DNA of 11,242 nucleotides, from NCBI GenBank assembly GCA_021823385.1, contig JAKAOC010000028.1, positions 1 to 11,242 of the forward strand, written 5' to 3'. A model generated the notes under the pieces. It had not been told where the DNA came from. It did no database searches and worked only from the letters and a program-made list of their open reading frames with translations. The first letter of the stretch is position 1. Each line of letters begins with the position of its first letter. The position numbers and the translations under genes were made by a program. Positions 1 to 6,623 of the stretch are shown piece after piece. This DNA comes from Actinomycetes bacterium. GTDB lineage: Bacteria; Actinomycetota; Acidimicrobiia; Acidimicrobiales; Acidimicrobiaceae.

Positions 1-125
1 GCTTGAGTGACGACGACATCTGGGACGTCGGCGCCATCGCCGCCTTCTTCGCACTTTCCAACCGCATGGCGGGATTTACCGGCATGACCCCAAATGCGGA
101 GTTCTACTCGATGGCCCGCGGCTGA
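1..125 (+). CDS. Peroxidase-related AhpD-like protein (C-terminal fragment)
   Basis: This is the 3' end of a gene entering from the left, with codons in the frame beginning at base 3 and a TGA at 123-125. The last 40 residues include DIWDVGAIAAFFALSNRMAG and TPNAEFYSMARG. That pattern is characteristic of the C-terminus of the 'uncharacterized peroxidase-related enzyme' group in the carboxymuconolactone decarboxylase/AhpD superfamily, where a helix of the form EIWDIAAVAAFFNxSNR is followed by an MRPNxEFY tail. The redox CxxC motif of such proteins lies further upstream and outside the window, so catalytic competence cannot be judged. The family is assigned from remembered motif similarity. 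No function beyond likely peroxide or alkylhydroperoxide chemistry is claimed. Confidence 0.7.
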   Translation, partial: LSDDDIWDVGAIAAFFALSNRMAGFTGMTPNAEFYSMARG

Positions 126-152
126 AATCCGAACTCAATTCATACCGTGCGA

Positions 153-166
153 CCTGCTTTTGCAGG
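153..166 (+). terminator. Weak hairpin after the AhpD-like gene
   Basis: CCTGC (153-157) and GCAGG (162-166) can pair around a TTTT loop, 28 bases after the stop codon. The stem is only 5 base pairs and no U-tract follows, so an intrinsic terminator role is doubtful. A short direct repeat, GTTAC at 176-180 and again at 187-191 (one helical turn apart), lies just downstream and could equally be part of a promoter or operator for the GntR gene. Confidence 0.2.
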
Positions 167-200
167 CCTATCAACGTTACGATACAGTTACAGGTTTGGA

Positions 201-234
201 TGCATCATGAATCCCAAGACAATTTCATGATGCA
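201..234. promoter_or_regulatory. Perfect 11-bp inverted repeat upstream of the GntR gene (candidate operator)
   Basis: TGCATCATGAA at 201-211 is repeated exactly as its reverse complement TTCATGATGCA at 224-234, separated by 12 bases. The element lies 83-116 bases before the preferred start codon at 317, where an autoregulated GntR protein would be expected to bind. The arms are AT-rich against a GC-rich background and each contains the palindrome TCATGA. The symmetry is read directly; the operator role is inference. The arms do not match the classical FadR half-site pattern (TnGT-N3-ACnA), so a relationship to this specific regulator is unproven. Confidence 0.5.
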
Positions 235-239
235 CTCCA

Positions 240-262
240 GAGGAGGGCCACGGGCCCTCCTC
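240..262. repeat. Strong 10-bp GC-rich hairpin in the GntR leader
   Basis: GAGGAGGGCC (240-249) pairs perfectly with GGCCCTCCTC (253-262) around the 3-base loop ACG. It begins six bases after the inverted repeat at 201-234. No U-tract follows, so it is not a standard intrinsic terminator. It could act as an RNA structure in the leader, a read-through barrier after the upstream gene, or a second protein-binding dyad. A direct repeat GCCGGGC occurs just after it, at 267-273 and 279-285. Confidence 0.5.
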
Positions 263-316
263 AAGCGCCGGGCAGGGTGCCGGGCGCACGGCTCCAGGTG
301 GAGGCGAGGCCAGGGG

Positions 317-1036
317 ATGGAAACAGTAAGCGGCTCAGAGCCCGGTGCCGAGGAAGGCGCCACACGCGGTCCACGGGCCCCGCGACTGCGCACGCGGAGG
401 CGCAGCACGCCCGCAGCCTCGGAGCGCGCTTACGAGGTCACAAAGCACCGCATCCTGCGAGGCGCCTACGAAGGTGGATCGCTCATCTCCGAGGGGGAGA
501 TAGCCGACTCGCTGCACATTTCGCGGACTCCAGTGCGGGAGGCTTTCCTTCGCCTGCAATCCGAAGGGCTGCTCAAGCTGTACCCCAAGAAGGGCGCCAT
601 GGTGGTGCCGGTCTCGAACCATGAGATAGACATGGTCTTCGAAACCCGCATGGTGCTGGAACGATTCGCGATCGAGAAGGCGATACGCAACGGCCAGGGG
701 CCGCGCGTGGCCGACCAGATCGATACCATCATCGCCAAGCAGCGCGGCGCCGTGGAGGCCGGGAAGACCGCCGCCTTCGCGGAGCTCGATCGCGAGATCC
801 ACAACCACATCATGGCAGCCGCGGGCAACGAGATCCTCTCCGAACTGTACGACTCGCTTCGTGACCGCCAGGTGCGCATGGGCAAGCTAGCCCTCTATCT
901 GAGCCCCGCCCGAGCGGAGCACATAATGGCCGAGCACCAGGAGCTCGCTCAGCTTTTCCGCGAGGAGAACCTGGAAAAGCTGCTGCGTAAGATCGCCGAC
1001 CACATCCAGGGAACCAGGGACGCCCTGGTCTCCTGA
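317..1036 (+). CDS. GntR-family transcriptional regulator with FCD domain
   Basis: This is a 239-residue one-component DNA-binding regulator of the FadR subfamily. An N-terminal winged helix-turn-helix spans about residues 36-100, with SRTPVREAFLRLQSEGLL as recognition helix region and GAMVVPVS as the wing. An all-helical FCD ligand domain follows at about 107-235. The usual FCD metal or ligand residues appear present: D158 and H162 in DREIH, H207 in EHQEL and H229 in ADHI. The ATG at 317 is preferred because AGGGG-type purines precede it and about 230-240 residues is normal for the family. An in-frame ATG at 200 would add 39 residues made largely of the inverted repeats, which look like regulatory DNA. 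The gene runs tail to tail with the modBC-like gene, with 8 bases between stop codons. The effector is unknown; family members commonly sense carboxylic acids. Residues 1-35 are Arg/Ser/Pro-rich and probably disordered. Confidence 0.88.
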   Translation: METVSGSEPGAEEGATRGPRAPRLRTRRRSTPAASERAYEVTKHRILRGAYEGGSLISEGEIADSLHISRTPVREAFLRLQSEGLLKLYPKKGAMVVPVSNHEIDMVFETRMVLERFAIEKAIRNGQGPRVADQIDTIIAKQRGAVEAGKTAAFAELDREIHNHIMAAAGNEILSELYDSLRDRQVRMGKLALYLSPARAEHIMAEHQELAQLFREENLEKLLRKIADHIQGTRDALVS

Positions 1037-1044
1037 GCGCCCGC

Positions 1045-2877
1045 TCAATAGAGATAGAGGCGCTCCGTCCTGACGCGGAGCTCGACCGGTGTGCCCGGCT
1101 CAGGAAGGCCGTCCGACTCCGGCCATAGCCTGGCGACAACCTCGGCTCCGGCGAGATTCAAGCGCACCTCGCTCATCCAGGGCAGCTTGCGCGCAGAGCT
1201 GACCTCCGCCCTCCCTATCAGGCGCCGTCCGGGAAGGGCGCCGGGGTTCCCCGCCGGGTCGACCGCGACGTCCGCCGAGAAGAAGCAGGCCGTACGCCCG
1301 CGCAGCTCGGGCTCGATATCGCGATGGTCCGGAAGGCGGACGAGGTTGTCAGCGCCGATGATCCTGGCCACCTCCGGCGACGACGGTCCCGCCAGGACCT
1401 CGCCCGCCTCACCTTCCTGGAGGACTCGGCCGCCCTCCATGACGACCAGGCGATCGGCCAGATAGGCGGCCTCCATCACGTCATGGGTCACCACGAACAG
1501 GTAGTCCACTGCCTGCTTGACGTGAGTGTCGATGAAACGCAGGTGCTCCGCCCGCATTTGGGCATCGAGCGCCGAGAGCGGCTCGTCCAACACCACCAAG
1601 TAGGAGTTCGCGGCCATGGCGCGTGCCAGCGCGCCGCGCTGGTATTGACCGCCCGAAAGTGATCCGGGCATTCGCCCGCCGAACTCGGCCAGGTTCATCT
1701 GCTCGAGCAACTCAACCGGAGGGCGCCCCTCGACTCCGTACGCAGAGGCCAGGCGCATGTTCTGAGCCAGGGTCAAATGGGGGAAGAGTCCGAAGCGCTG
1801 TGGGACGTAACCTATCGCCTCCCCCCGGATGGCTCCCACTTCACCGCTCACACGGACGGCCAGACCCTCGGCGACGCTGCCGCACAACGCGTTGAGAGTG
1901 AGCGTCTTGCCCGACCCGGACGGCCCCAGCAGCACGGTACAGCCCTTGTAGGCCGTGAATTCCACCTGCAAGGCGAACTGGCCGACAATCCCCTCCACTC
2001 GGATCCTCGAGGCGGTCTCCGGCTGGTCCGAGTTCCCGGCCCGGGAGCCGGCCCGCTTTCGCCCTGCCCCATCCAACGTCGAGAGAAGCGGGGACGATGG
2101 CCATGAAAGGCGCGACAGCCCCAACGCCACCAGCCCGGACAGGGCCAACGTGGCCAGCACGGGCGCCGCGGTGGCACCGAGACCGGAGCCTTCGAAGACA
2201 ACATAGGTGTAGACCGGCAGCGAGTAGGGGCTGTATGCCACCAGGAGGACTGCGCCAAACTCCCCAAAGGCGCGCAGGTAGCCCAGGATGATGGAGGAGC
2301 GGATGGAGCTCCAGCCCAGAGGAATCGCCACCTGGGTCATCTCGGCCAGCGAGCCCATGCCCAGGCTCCTGGCAACGATCCCGGCCCGGACATCCACTCC
2401 GCCGAAAGCGCCACGCGATCCCTCGACGATGTATGGAAGCGAGGCGAAGCACTGGGCGAGCACGATGGCGGACAAGGTATTGACCAGCCGTCCGCCGAGG
2501 ATCCGCCCGACAGGTGACTCCGGGCCGAAGGCCACCAGGAGCATCACGCCGGCCACCATGGGTGGAACGCCCAGCGGCAGGCGCAGCAGCGTTGCCAGCA
2601 GATGCGCCCGGCGCGAGGAGTGGCGATGAAGCCAGTAACCCGTCGGCACGCCCACCAGCACCACCAGGACAAGGGCGATGACCGACGCCGCGATCGAGTT
2701 GAGAATCGCCTGCCAGAGGTCCGAGGTGGTTGGCGGCCCGGCCGGGTGTGCGCCGAAGTAGACGAACAGCGCCACGAGTGGCCCCACCATGAAGGCGCTG
2801 CCAATGGCCACCATGGTCATCACCAGGGCGGAAGCCCGCGAGCGAAACGGGCCCTCGCCCGCCGGGCGCCCTACCAC
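1045..2877 (-). CDS. Fused molybdate/tungstate-type ABC permease-ATPase (ModB-ModC fusion)
   Basis: This 610-residue protein joins the two inner components of an oxyanion ABC importer. Residues about 15-257 form a ModB-like permease with roughly six hydrophobic segments (about 18-41, 61-83, 97-118, 132-150, 193-215, 236-256). It carries the cytoplasmic EAA-type coupling loop ARSLGMGSLAEMTQVAIPLG (169-188), then the ModB-like RAFGEFGAVLLV. A polar linker (about 258-290) leads to an ATPase with Walker A GPSGSGKT (318-325), Q-loop PQ (359-360), signature LSGGQYQRG (407-415), Walker B LVVLDEP (427-433) and switch H465. A C-terminal TOBE/Mop-like region spans about 525-610, as in ModC. The first canonical start is GTG at 2877, with no convincing ribosome binding site; ATGs at 2820 and 2814 are alternatives. 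The lipoprotein gene lies 58 bases upstream, probably in one operon. The anion could be molybdate, tungstate or, less likely, sulfate. Confidence 0.88.
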   Translation of the reverse strand: MVGRPAGEGPFRSRASALVMTMVAIGSAFMVGPLVALFVYFGAHPAGPPTTSDLWQAILNSIAASVIALVLVVLVGVPTGYWLHRHSSRRAHLLATLLRLPLGVPPMVAGVMLLVAFGPESPVGRILGGRLVNTLSAIVLAQCFASLPYIVEGSRGAFGGVDVRAGIVARSLGMGSLAEMTQVAIPLGWSSIRSSIILGYLRAFGEFGAVLLVAYSPYSLPVYTYVVFEGSGLGATAAPVLATLALSGLVALGLSRLSWPSSPLLSTLDGAGRKRAGSRAGNSDQPETASRIRVEGIVGQFALQVEFTAYKGCTVLLGPSGSGKTLTLNALCGSVAEGLAVRVSGEVGAIRGEAIGYVPQRFGLFPHLTLAQNMRLASAYGVEGRPPVELLEQMNLAEFGGRMPGSLSGGQYQRGALARAMAANSYLVVLDEPLSALDAQMRAEHLRFIDTHVKQAVDYLFVVTHDVMEAAYLADRLVVMEGGRVLQEGEAGEVLAGPSSPEVARIIGADNLVRLPDHRDIEPELRGRTACFFSADVAVDPAGNPGALPGRRLIGRAEVSSARKLPWMSEVRLNLAGAEVVARLWPESDGLPEPGTPVELRVRTERLYLY

Positions 2878-2935
2878 GAAAGCCGAGTCCGACGGAATCT
2901 GGGACCGGAGCTCTCGGTTCCGTATCCGCCGGCTG

Positions 2936-3832
2936 TCAGAGCTTCAGCCCCTTGGGTAAAGCCTCGGCGGTTCCCGTCACCGTCGGCGCATGGGGGGACA
3001 CGCCTCCGGCCTCGAGCAGGCTCCTGCCGGCCGGGGAATAAAGGAAGTTCACGAACGCCACCGCTTGGGCAAGGTCGGGCGCCTTGGCGAGGATTGAGAT
3101 CGTGAACGACGCCCCCAAGGGATAGCCGGTGGAGATGGTGGGTATCCCCGCTTGCTTGGCCTCGTTCGAATAGAAGAAGCCGGCATCCAGCTGCCCGGTC
3201 TGCAACCTGGCTACCAGGCTCTCCTCCGGGAAGACCTGCGCGGGGTTCTCGGTGGGACCGAGCACCGCGCCGACCAGGCCGGGATCATGAGCGGCTGCCG
3301 CCGCCTCGGAGAGCAACTTCTCGACGAGAACGCCCTTGGGGTCTAGCGCCGGATCGGTGCGGCCAAGCTTGAAGCCGGGCTCCTGCATCACCTTGTACCA
3401 GGGCTGCGTGCGCAAAGCGTGGGCAAACTTCGAAGAGGGGTTGTAGCCGATCACCAGAGGTGCGCTTCCCAACGCCGCGTACCAGCTCTCCCAGTTCCCG
3501 TTCGCGGCTCCCATGAGCCCGGCATTGGCCGACGGCGCAGCGGAGATGAAGACGTCGAAGGGGCTGGTTCCGCTCTTGATCTGATTGACGAGGCCGGTCG
3601 AGCCACCCGGCAGCCCGTCGAGGGTGATACCGTCTTGGCTCTTCAGGGCGGGCGCAATCTTGTTGACCATCATTCCCACCAGCGAGCCGGCGTAGGCGAC
3701 CTTCACGGATCCCCCCAGCCGGGCTGCCGTCGTCGGGGCGGCCTGGCCCGCGGTTGCCGAGCCGGCGGAGCCGCAGGCCGCGGCCAGCAGGCCGAAAAGG
3801 CCGAGAACACCGGCGCCCAAGCGTCGTCGCAT
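2936..3832 (-). CDS. ModA/WtpA-like oxyanion-binding lipoprotein
   Basis: This is a 298-residue extracellular solute-binding protein. The start at 3832 is chosen because GAGGAG lies 5 bases before the ATG and the product then begins MRRRLGAGVLGL, a normal signal peptide. An in-frame ATG at 3874 would add 14 charged residues and has no ribosome binding site. A lipobox-like LLAAAC puts the lipidated cysteine at residue 20, after which a Gly/Ala/Thr-rich tether leads into the mature domain. The fold signatures are AYAGSL (46-51), GGSTG (76-80), FDVFISAA (92-99), GRTDPALDPKG (157-167) and DAGFFYSNEA (216-225). AGSL, GGS and DVF are anion-pocket motifs of molybdate/tungstate binders; DPxLDPxG resembles WtpA, whereas the Y221 region resembles ModA. 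It would deliver the anion to the fused permease-ATPase encoded just downstream. Confidence 0.85.
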   Translation of the reverse strand: MRRRLGAGVLGLFGLLAAACGSAGSATAGQAAPTTAARLGGSVKVAYAGSLVGMMVNKIAPALKSQDGITLDGLPGGSTGLVNQIKSGTSPFDVFISAAPSANAGLMGAANGNWESWYAALGSAPLVIGYNPSSKFAHALRTQPWYKVMQEPGFKLGRTDPALDPKGVLVEKLLSEAAAAAHDPGLVGAVLGPTENPAQVFPEESLVARLQTGQLDAGFFYSNEAKQAGIPTISTGYPLGASFTISILAKAPDLAQAVAFVNFLYSPAGRSLLEAGGVSPHAPTVTGTAEALPKGLKL

Positions 3833-3877
3833 CTTCACTCCTCTTTCTCGATCTCGCGCGATTTCTGCGTCCATGAT

Positions 3878-4876
3878 TCAGGCGGCGCCGAGGTAGTTTG
3901 GCATCAGCTGGAGAAGGCGCCGCATCCGCCGCGATTGGATCTCGTCCAGAGCGTCGGCGACCCTGGAATCCGCCTCGGATTCGCTGGTGTAGGCGAGCCA
4001 GGAGCGCTGCAGTGCCACCGGCAGGCATTCGAGACCGAGCGCCACCGCTGTGCCACGCATGGTCAAAGTCGCGTCGAAGTCTCCGAAGCGAACGGCCGAA
4101 GCCGCCTCCAGATGGGAGGCGAATCCGCCTGGCCCGAGGTCGACGCCCTGCTGGGCGGCCCACACGTCCGAGAGCCGCCGCACCCCGGAACCCTCGATCC
4201 GCGCGGCAAAGCGCACCCCGGGAACAAAGAGTTCCGGTATGGACCTTGGCGAGGCGGGATTACCCGGCTTGGAGGCGATGCACAGCTCCCAGGCAGCCAG
4301 GGGGACCGGCGTCGGCCATTCATTGGGCAGCTCCGGGATTTCGCCTTCGGGAAGGTGGACAAGGGCCAGGTGCGACCGGCCCTCGGCGAGATTCGTCAGT
4401 GAAGCGCGGTTGGGAAGCGACCACCAGTAGAAGCTCCTCCCCAGCCGGCTGCTCAGGTGAGAGACGAGAAAGCCGAGAATTGGATCGCATCCATCGACCA
4501 GTACCCCGGGATCGCCCATTCGCGCCAGCGATCCGCGCGGCCCCACCGAGACATTGGGCGCGAGCCAGGAACCCCCTATGTAGCCATTGGGCAGCTCCCT
4601 CACGACGGTATGGTTGCCGATCTCGCCGTAGACCCCAAGAGTGGGTTCGCCGGTTCGTCGCGAGTCCGATGTCACCGCCCCGGCACCGAAGAGATCCTCG
4701 ACGGCCACGCCGAGCTCGGCGGCCAAGCGAATCGCCAGGCCGACGCGCGGCTGCTCCCTGCCCCGTTCGATGGCTGAAAGCGCGGGGCGCGAGATGCCGA
4801 GCCGCCCGCAGAGCTCCTCCTGGCTGAGCCCCAGCCTCTTGCGAAGCTCCGCCATGCCCACTTTCAAGCCGCTCAC
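3878..4876 (-). CDS. XRE-family regulator fused to a substrate-binding-protein-like sensor domain
   Basis: This 332-residue one-component regulator has an XRE helix-turn-helix at about residues 8-63 (RKRLGLSQEELCGRLGISRP, then LSAIERGREQPRVG). A PBP-like domain follows at about 120-325, of the type described by Pfam PBP_like (PF12727). Recognisable parts are VDGCDPILGFLVSHL (128-142), AEGRSHLALVHLPEG (164-178), RIEGSGVRRL (226-235) and RGTAVALGLECLPVALQRSWL (274-294). There is no signal peptide or membrane segment, so the SBP fold is cytoplasmic. Family knowledge links such proteins to molybdate or molybdopterin gene clusters; here the ModA-like gene starts 45 bases after its stop, making anion sensing likely. 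The start is GTG at 4876, the first possible start after an in-frame stop, and it has no Shine-Dalgarno sequence. An ATG seven codons inside would trim the edge of helix 1. Whether it activates or represses is unknown. Confidence 0.85.
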   Translation of the reverse strand: MSGLKVGMAELRKRLGLSQEELCGRLGISRPALSAIERGREQPRVGLAIRLAAELGVAVEDLFGAGAVTSDSRRTGEPTLGVYGEIGNHTVVRELPNGYIGGSWLAPNVSVGPRGSLARMGDPGVLVDGCDPILGFLVSHLSSRLGRSFYWWSLPNRASLTNLAEGRSHLALVHLPEGEIPELPNEWPTPVPLAAWELCIASKPGNPASPRSIPELFVPGVRFAARIEGSGVRRLSDVWAAQQGVDLGPGGFASHLEAASAVRFGDFDATLTMRGTAVALGLECLPVALQRSWLAYTSESEADSRVADALDEIQSRRMRRLLQLMPNYLGAA

Positions 4877-4880
4877 GGTG

Positions 4881-4920
4881 AACAGAATACTTTACATTCG
4901 CGACATAATGCATTGAATTA
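4881..4920. promoter_or_regulatory. AT-rich promoter/operator island upstream of the regulator-modA-modBC operon
   Basis: This AT-rich patch of about 40 bases stands out in GC-rich surroundings, immediately before the GTG start of the XRE-type gene. On the minus strand a TATTCT hexamer ends seven bases before that GTG, so transcription could begin at or very near the start codon (leaderless). CATTAT is a second minus-strand -10 candidate. On the plus strand CATAAT at 4904-4909 resembles a -10 box for the divergent DUF2079 gene. The palindromes TCGCGA (4898-4903) and AATGCATT (4907-4914) could be operator parts. No good -35 box is visible for any candidate. Confidence 0.35.
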
Positions 4921-5007
4921 GCTGCGGCAGCACAGCGAATTCCAGACTCCGGCTCACGGCGCTGGGCACCCCACCCGCGCGCTAGCATCTGTCCAGCCGA
5001 ATGCCCA

Positions 5008-5021
5008 CGTCAGACCTGACG
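5008..5021. promoter_or_regulatory. 14-base palindrome upstream of the DUF2079 gene (candidate operator)
   Basis: CGTCAG (5008-5013) and CTGACG (5016-5021) are perfect reverse complements flanking AC. The centre lies about 57 bases before the ATG at 5072, in the divergent intergenic region. The two-base spacer is too short for a stable RNA hairpin, so a dimeric protein-binding site is the more natural reading. An 11-base palindrome GCTGCGGCAGC at 4921-4931 lies in the same region. No regulator can be assigned. Confidence 0.3.
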
Positions 5022-5071
5022 CGCCCGGAGGCGGGGCTTCGGACGCCGCAGCATAGGGAGGGGCCGCCGGA

Positions 5072-6586
5072 ATGCAGCGTTGGTTGCGCTTGATCGCGCT
5101 GCTTGCCGCCCTGGCCCAATTGGCGGCGATGGTCATCTATTCGATCAACCTCTTCACGCACTTCGATCTCGGCATCGACTTCGCCATCCTCAACCAGGCG
5201 ACCTCCCTGATCGCCTCCGGCCACCTGAATCCCTACAACACCCTCTACCCGCACCCTTTCTGGAGCGACCAGTTCAACCTGCTTGCCTGGCCACTCGCCC
5301 TGGTCAGGGTTGTCTTTCCGTCGTCACTGTCGCTGCTGGTGGTCCAGGATCTGGCCATCGCCTCGGCAAGCTTCCTGGTCATCGGCTTTTCCATTCGCGT
5401 GGCCGAACGCTCCTTCGCCCACCCTGCAGCGAAGCTGCTGGTGGTCGGATCGGTGGCTCTGCTCGCGGTCGCCAACCCATATGCCTGGCAGGCGGCCTCC
5501 TTCGACGTCCACCTGCAGCCACTTGCGGCCGTCGGACTGTTGCTGGGTTTGACCGGTTTCTGGGAGAAGCGCAAGGTCCTACCCTGGGCCGGCCTTGCGA
5601 TCGCCCTTCTGAGCGGCACCGAAGCGGCACTTCTGGTCACCGGCCTCGGCGTCGGAATGTTTGCGCTCCGGCGGATCCGGCGAAGCGGTGCCGTGGTCAT
5701 GGTCCTCGGGATCGCCTGGCTGGGCCTGGCGATGGCGCTCAATGCCCATCAGAGCACGCCACTGGCCCCCTCTTATGGCTACCTTGCCCACTCCTCCAAC
5801 CAGTCCCTCATAGGGATATTCACCGGCATGATCACCCACCCGGCGACGCCGTTGGCCACCTTCATGGGCCGGGGAGGGTGGATCGCGAGGATATTCATAT
5901 ACTCGGGCCTGTTGGGGACGCTATTCCTGCCGGCCCTGGGCGCCTCCGTGGCGGCGATCGGAGCCAACGCTCTGCAGTCCTCGCCTTCTTTCATCACCCT
6001 GCAGGCGGGATTTCAGAACTATCCGGAGACCATCCTGCTACTCGCAGGCTTCCCGATCGTTACCGCATGGCTCGTCTCGGCGATTGCGAAGAGGGCCCCA
6101 CGCCTGGCGCCGGCGGCGGTTCCGGCAGCGGCGGCAGCCCTCTCGCTGGCTATCGGGGCCGGCGCGCTCCTCTACGACGCCGGCATCCCTCCCACCTGGC
6201 TGATCATTCCGCCCAGAGCGGCCACCGTGCTCGACGGCGTGCACTTGGCTCCATCGACGCAGGTCTTCGCCACGATGCCCATAATCGGCCGCTTTGCGGA
6301 CAGGAAAGACGTGATCCCCTGGCTGGCCACCGCGCAAGCGATACCTGTCTGTTCATCCACGCTGGAAATCATCGTGTCGGCAGGCTACGGCCCGAAGTAC
6401 TCAATGGTGTCCGAGGTCATGCCCTTCGTGAAGAACCTGGCGCGCCTGCCCGAGGCCCGGCTCGTGACAGAAGGCACCAACATATTCGTCTACGAGGTCA
6501 CCGGCCTGAAAAAGAACCAGGTGCTGGTGGCGCCGGAGGCCACGATTCGCATGGCCACGCCATCGGATCCACGCTGCGCGCCCTAA
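5072..6586 (+). CDS. DUF2079-family multi-pass membrane protein
   Basis: This is a 504-residue integral membrane protein with roughly ten hydrophobic helices (the first at about 5-25, the last at about 346-370), followed by a soluble C-terminal part of about 130 residues. DUF2079 landmarks are visible in order: an early HFDLGIDFAILNQ (30-42), NTLYPHPFWSDQFNLLAWPLAL (56-77), FDVHLQPLA (144-152), LLSGTEAALLV (179-189), and LQSSPSFITLQAGFQNYPE (301-319). A C-terminal segment reads LAPSTQVFATMPIIGRFADRKDVIP (392-416). DUF2079 proteins are common in Actinobacteria and have a glycosyltransferase-like (GT-C/mannosyltransferase) membrane topology, but their reaction is undetermined. The early FD (residues 31-32) sits where GT-C enzymes place a catalytic acid, which is only suggestive. 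The ATG at 5072 follows AGGGAGGGG (5055-5063) by eight bases. The gene is divergent from the XRE regulator and convergent with the next gene, so it seems to be transcribed alone. Confidence 0.8.
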   Translation: MQRWLRLIALLAALAQLAAMVIYSINLFTHFDLGIDFAILNQATSLIASGHLNPYNTLYPHPFWSDQFNLLAWPLALVRVVFPSSLSLLVVQDLAIASASFLVIGFSIRVAERSFAHPAAKLLVVGSVALLAVANPYAWQAASFDVHLQPLAAVGLLLGLTGFWEKRKVLPWAGLAIALLSGTEAALLVTGLGVGMFALRRIRRSGAVVMVLGIAWLGLAMALNAHQSTPLAPSYGYLAHSSNQSLIGIFTGMITHPATPLATFMGRGGWIARIFIYSGLLGTLFLPALGASVAAIGANALQSSPSFITLQAGFQNYPETILLLAGFPIVTAWLVSAIAKRAPRLAPAAVPAAAAALSLAIGAGALLYDAGIPPTWLIIPPRAATVLDGVHLAPSTQVFATMPIIGRFADRKDVIPWLATAQAIPVCSSTLEIIVSAGYGPKYSMVSEVMPFVKNLARLPEARLVTEGTNIFVYEVTGLKKNQVLVAPEATIRMATPSDPRCAP

Positions 6587-6607
6587 GGGACAAGCAGTAC
6601 GAAGTCA

Positions 6608-6623
6608 GACCGCGTAGGCGGTC
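6608..6623. terminator. Hairpin between convergent genes
   Basis: GACCGC (6608-6613) and GCGGTC (6618-6623) form a perfect six-base-pair stem with a GTAG loop. It lies 21 bases after the DUF2079 stop and overlaps the stop codon of the convergent gene. Its position suits a bidirectional terminator, but neither strand has a U-tract, so termination is inferred only from position and symmetry. Confidence 0.3.

Noticed and set aside
200..316. Upstream ATG at 200 as the start of the GntR gene
   Set aside because: It would encode the two inverted repeats as protein, adds an atypical 39-residue extension and has no good ribosome binding site. The ATG at 317 is better supported.
3833..3874. ATG at 3874 as the start of the ModA-like lipoprotein
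   Set aside because: It would place 14 charged residues before the signal peptide and has no Shine-Dalgarno sequence, whereas GAGGAG sits correctly before the ATG at 3832.
3285..4163. 292-codon minus-strand frame spanning the modA/regulator junction
   Set aside because: It is an off-frame shadow of two real genes; the product is extremely Arg-rich and has no family features.
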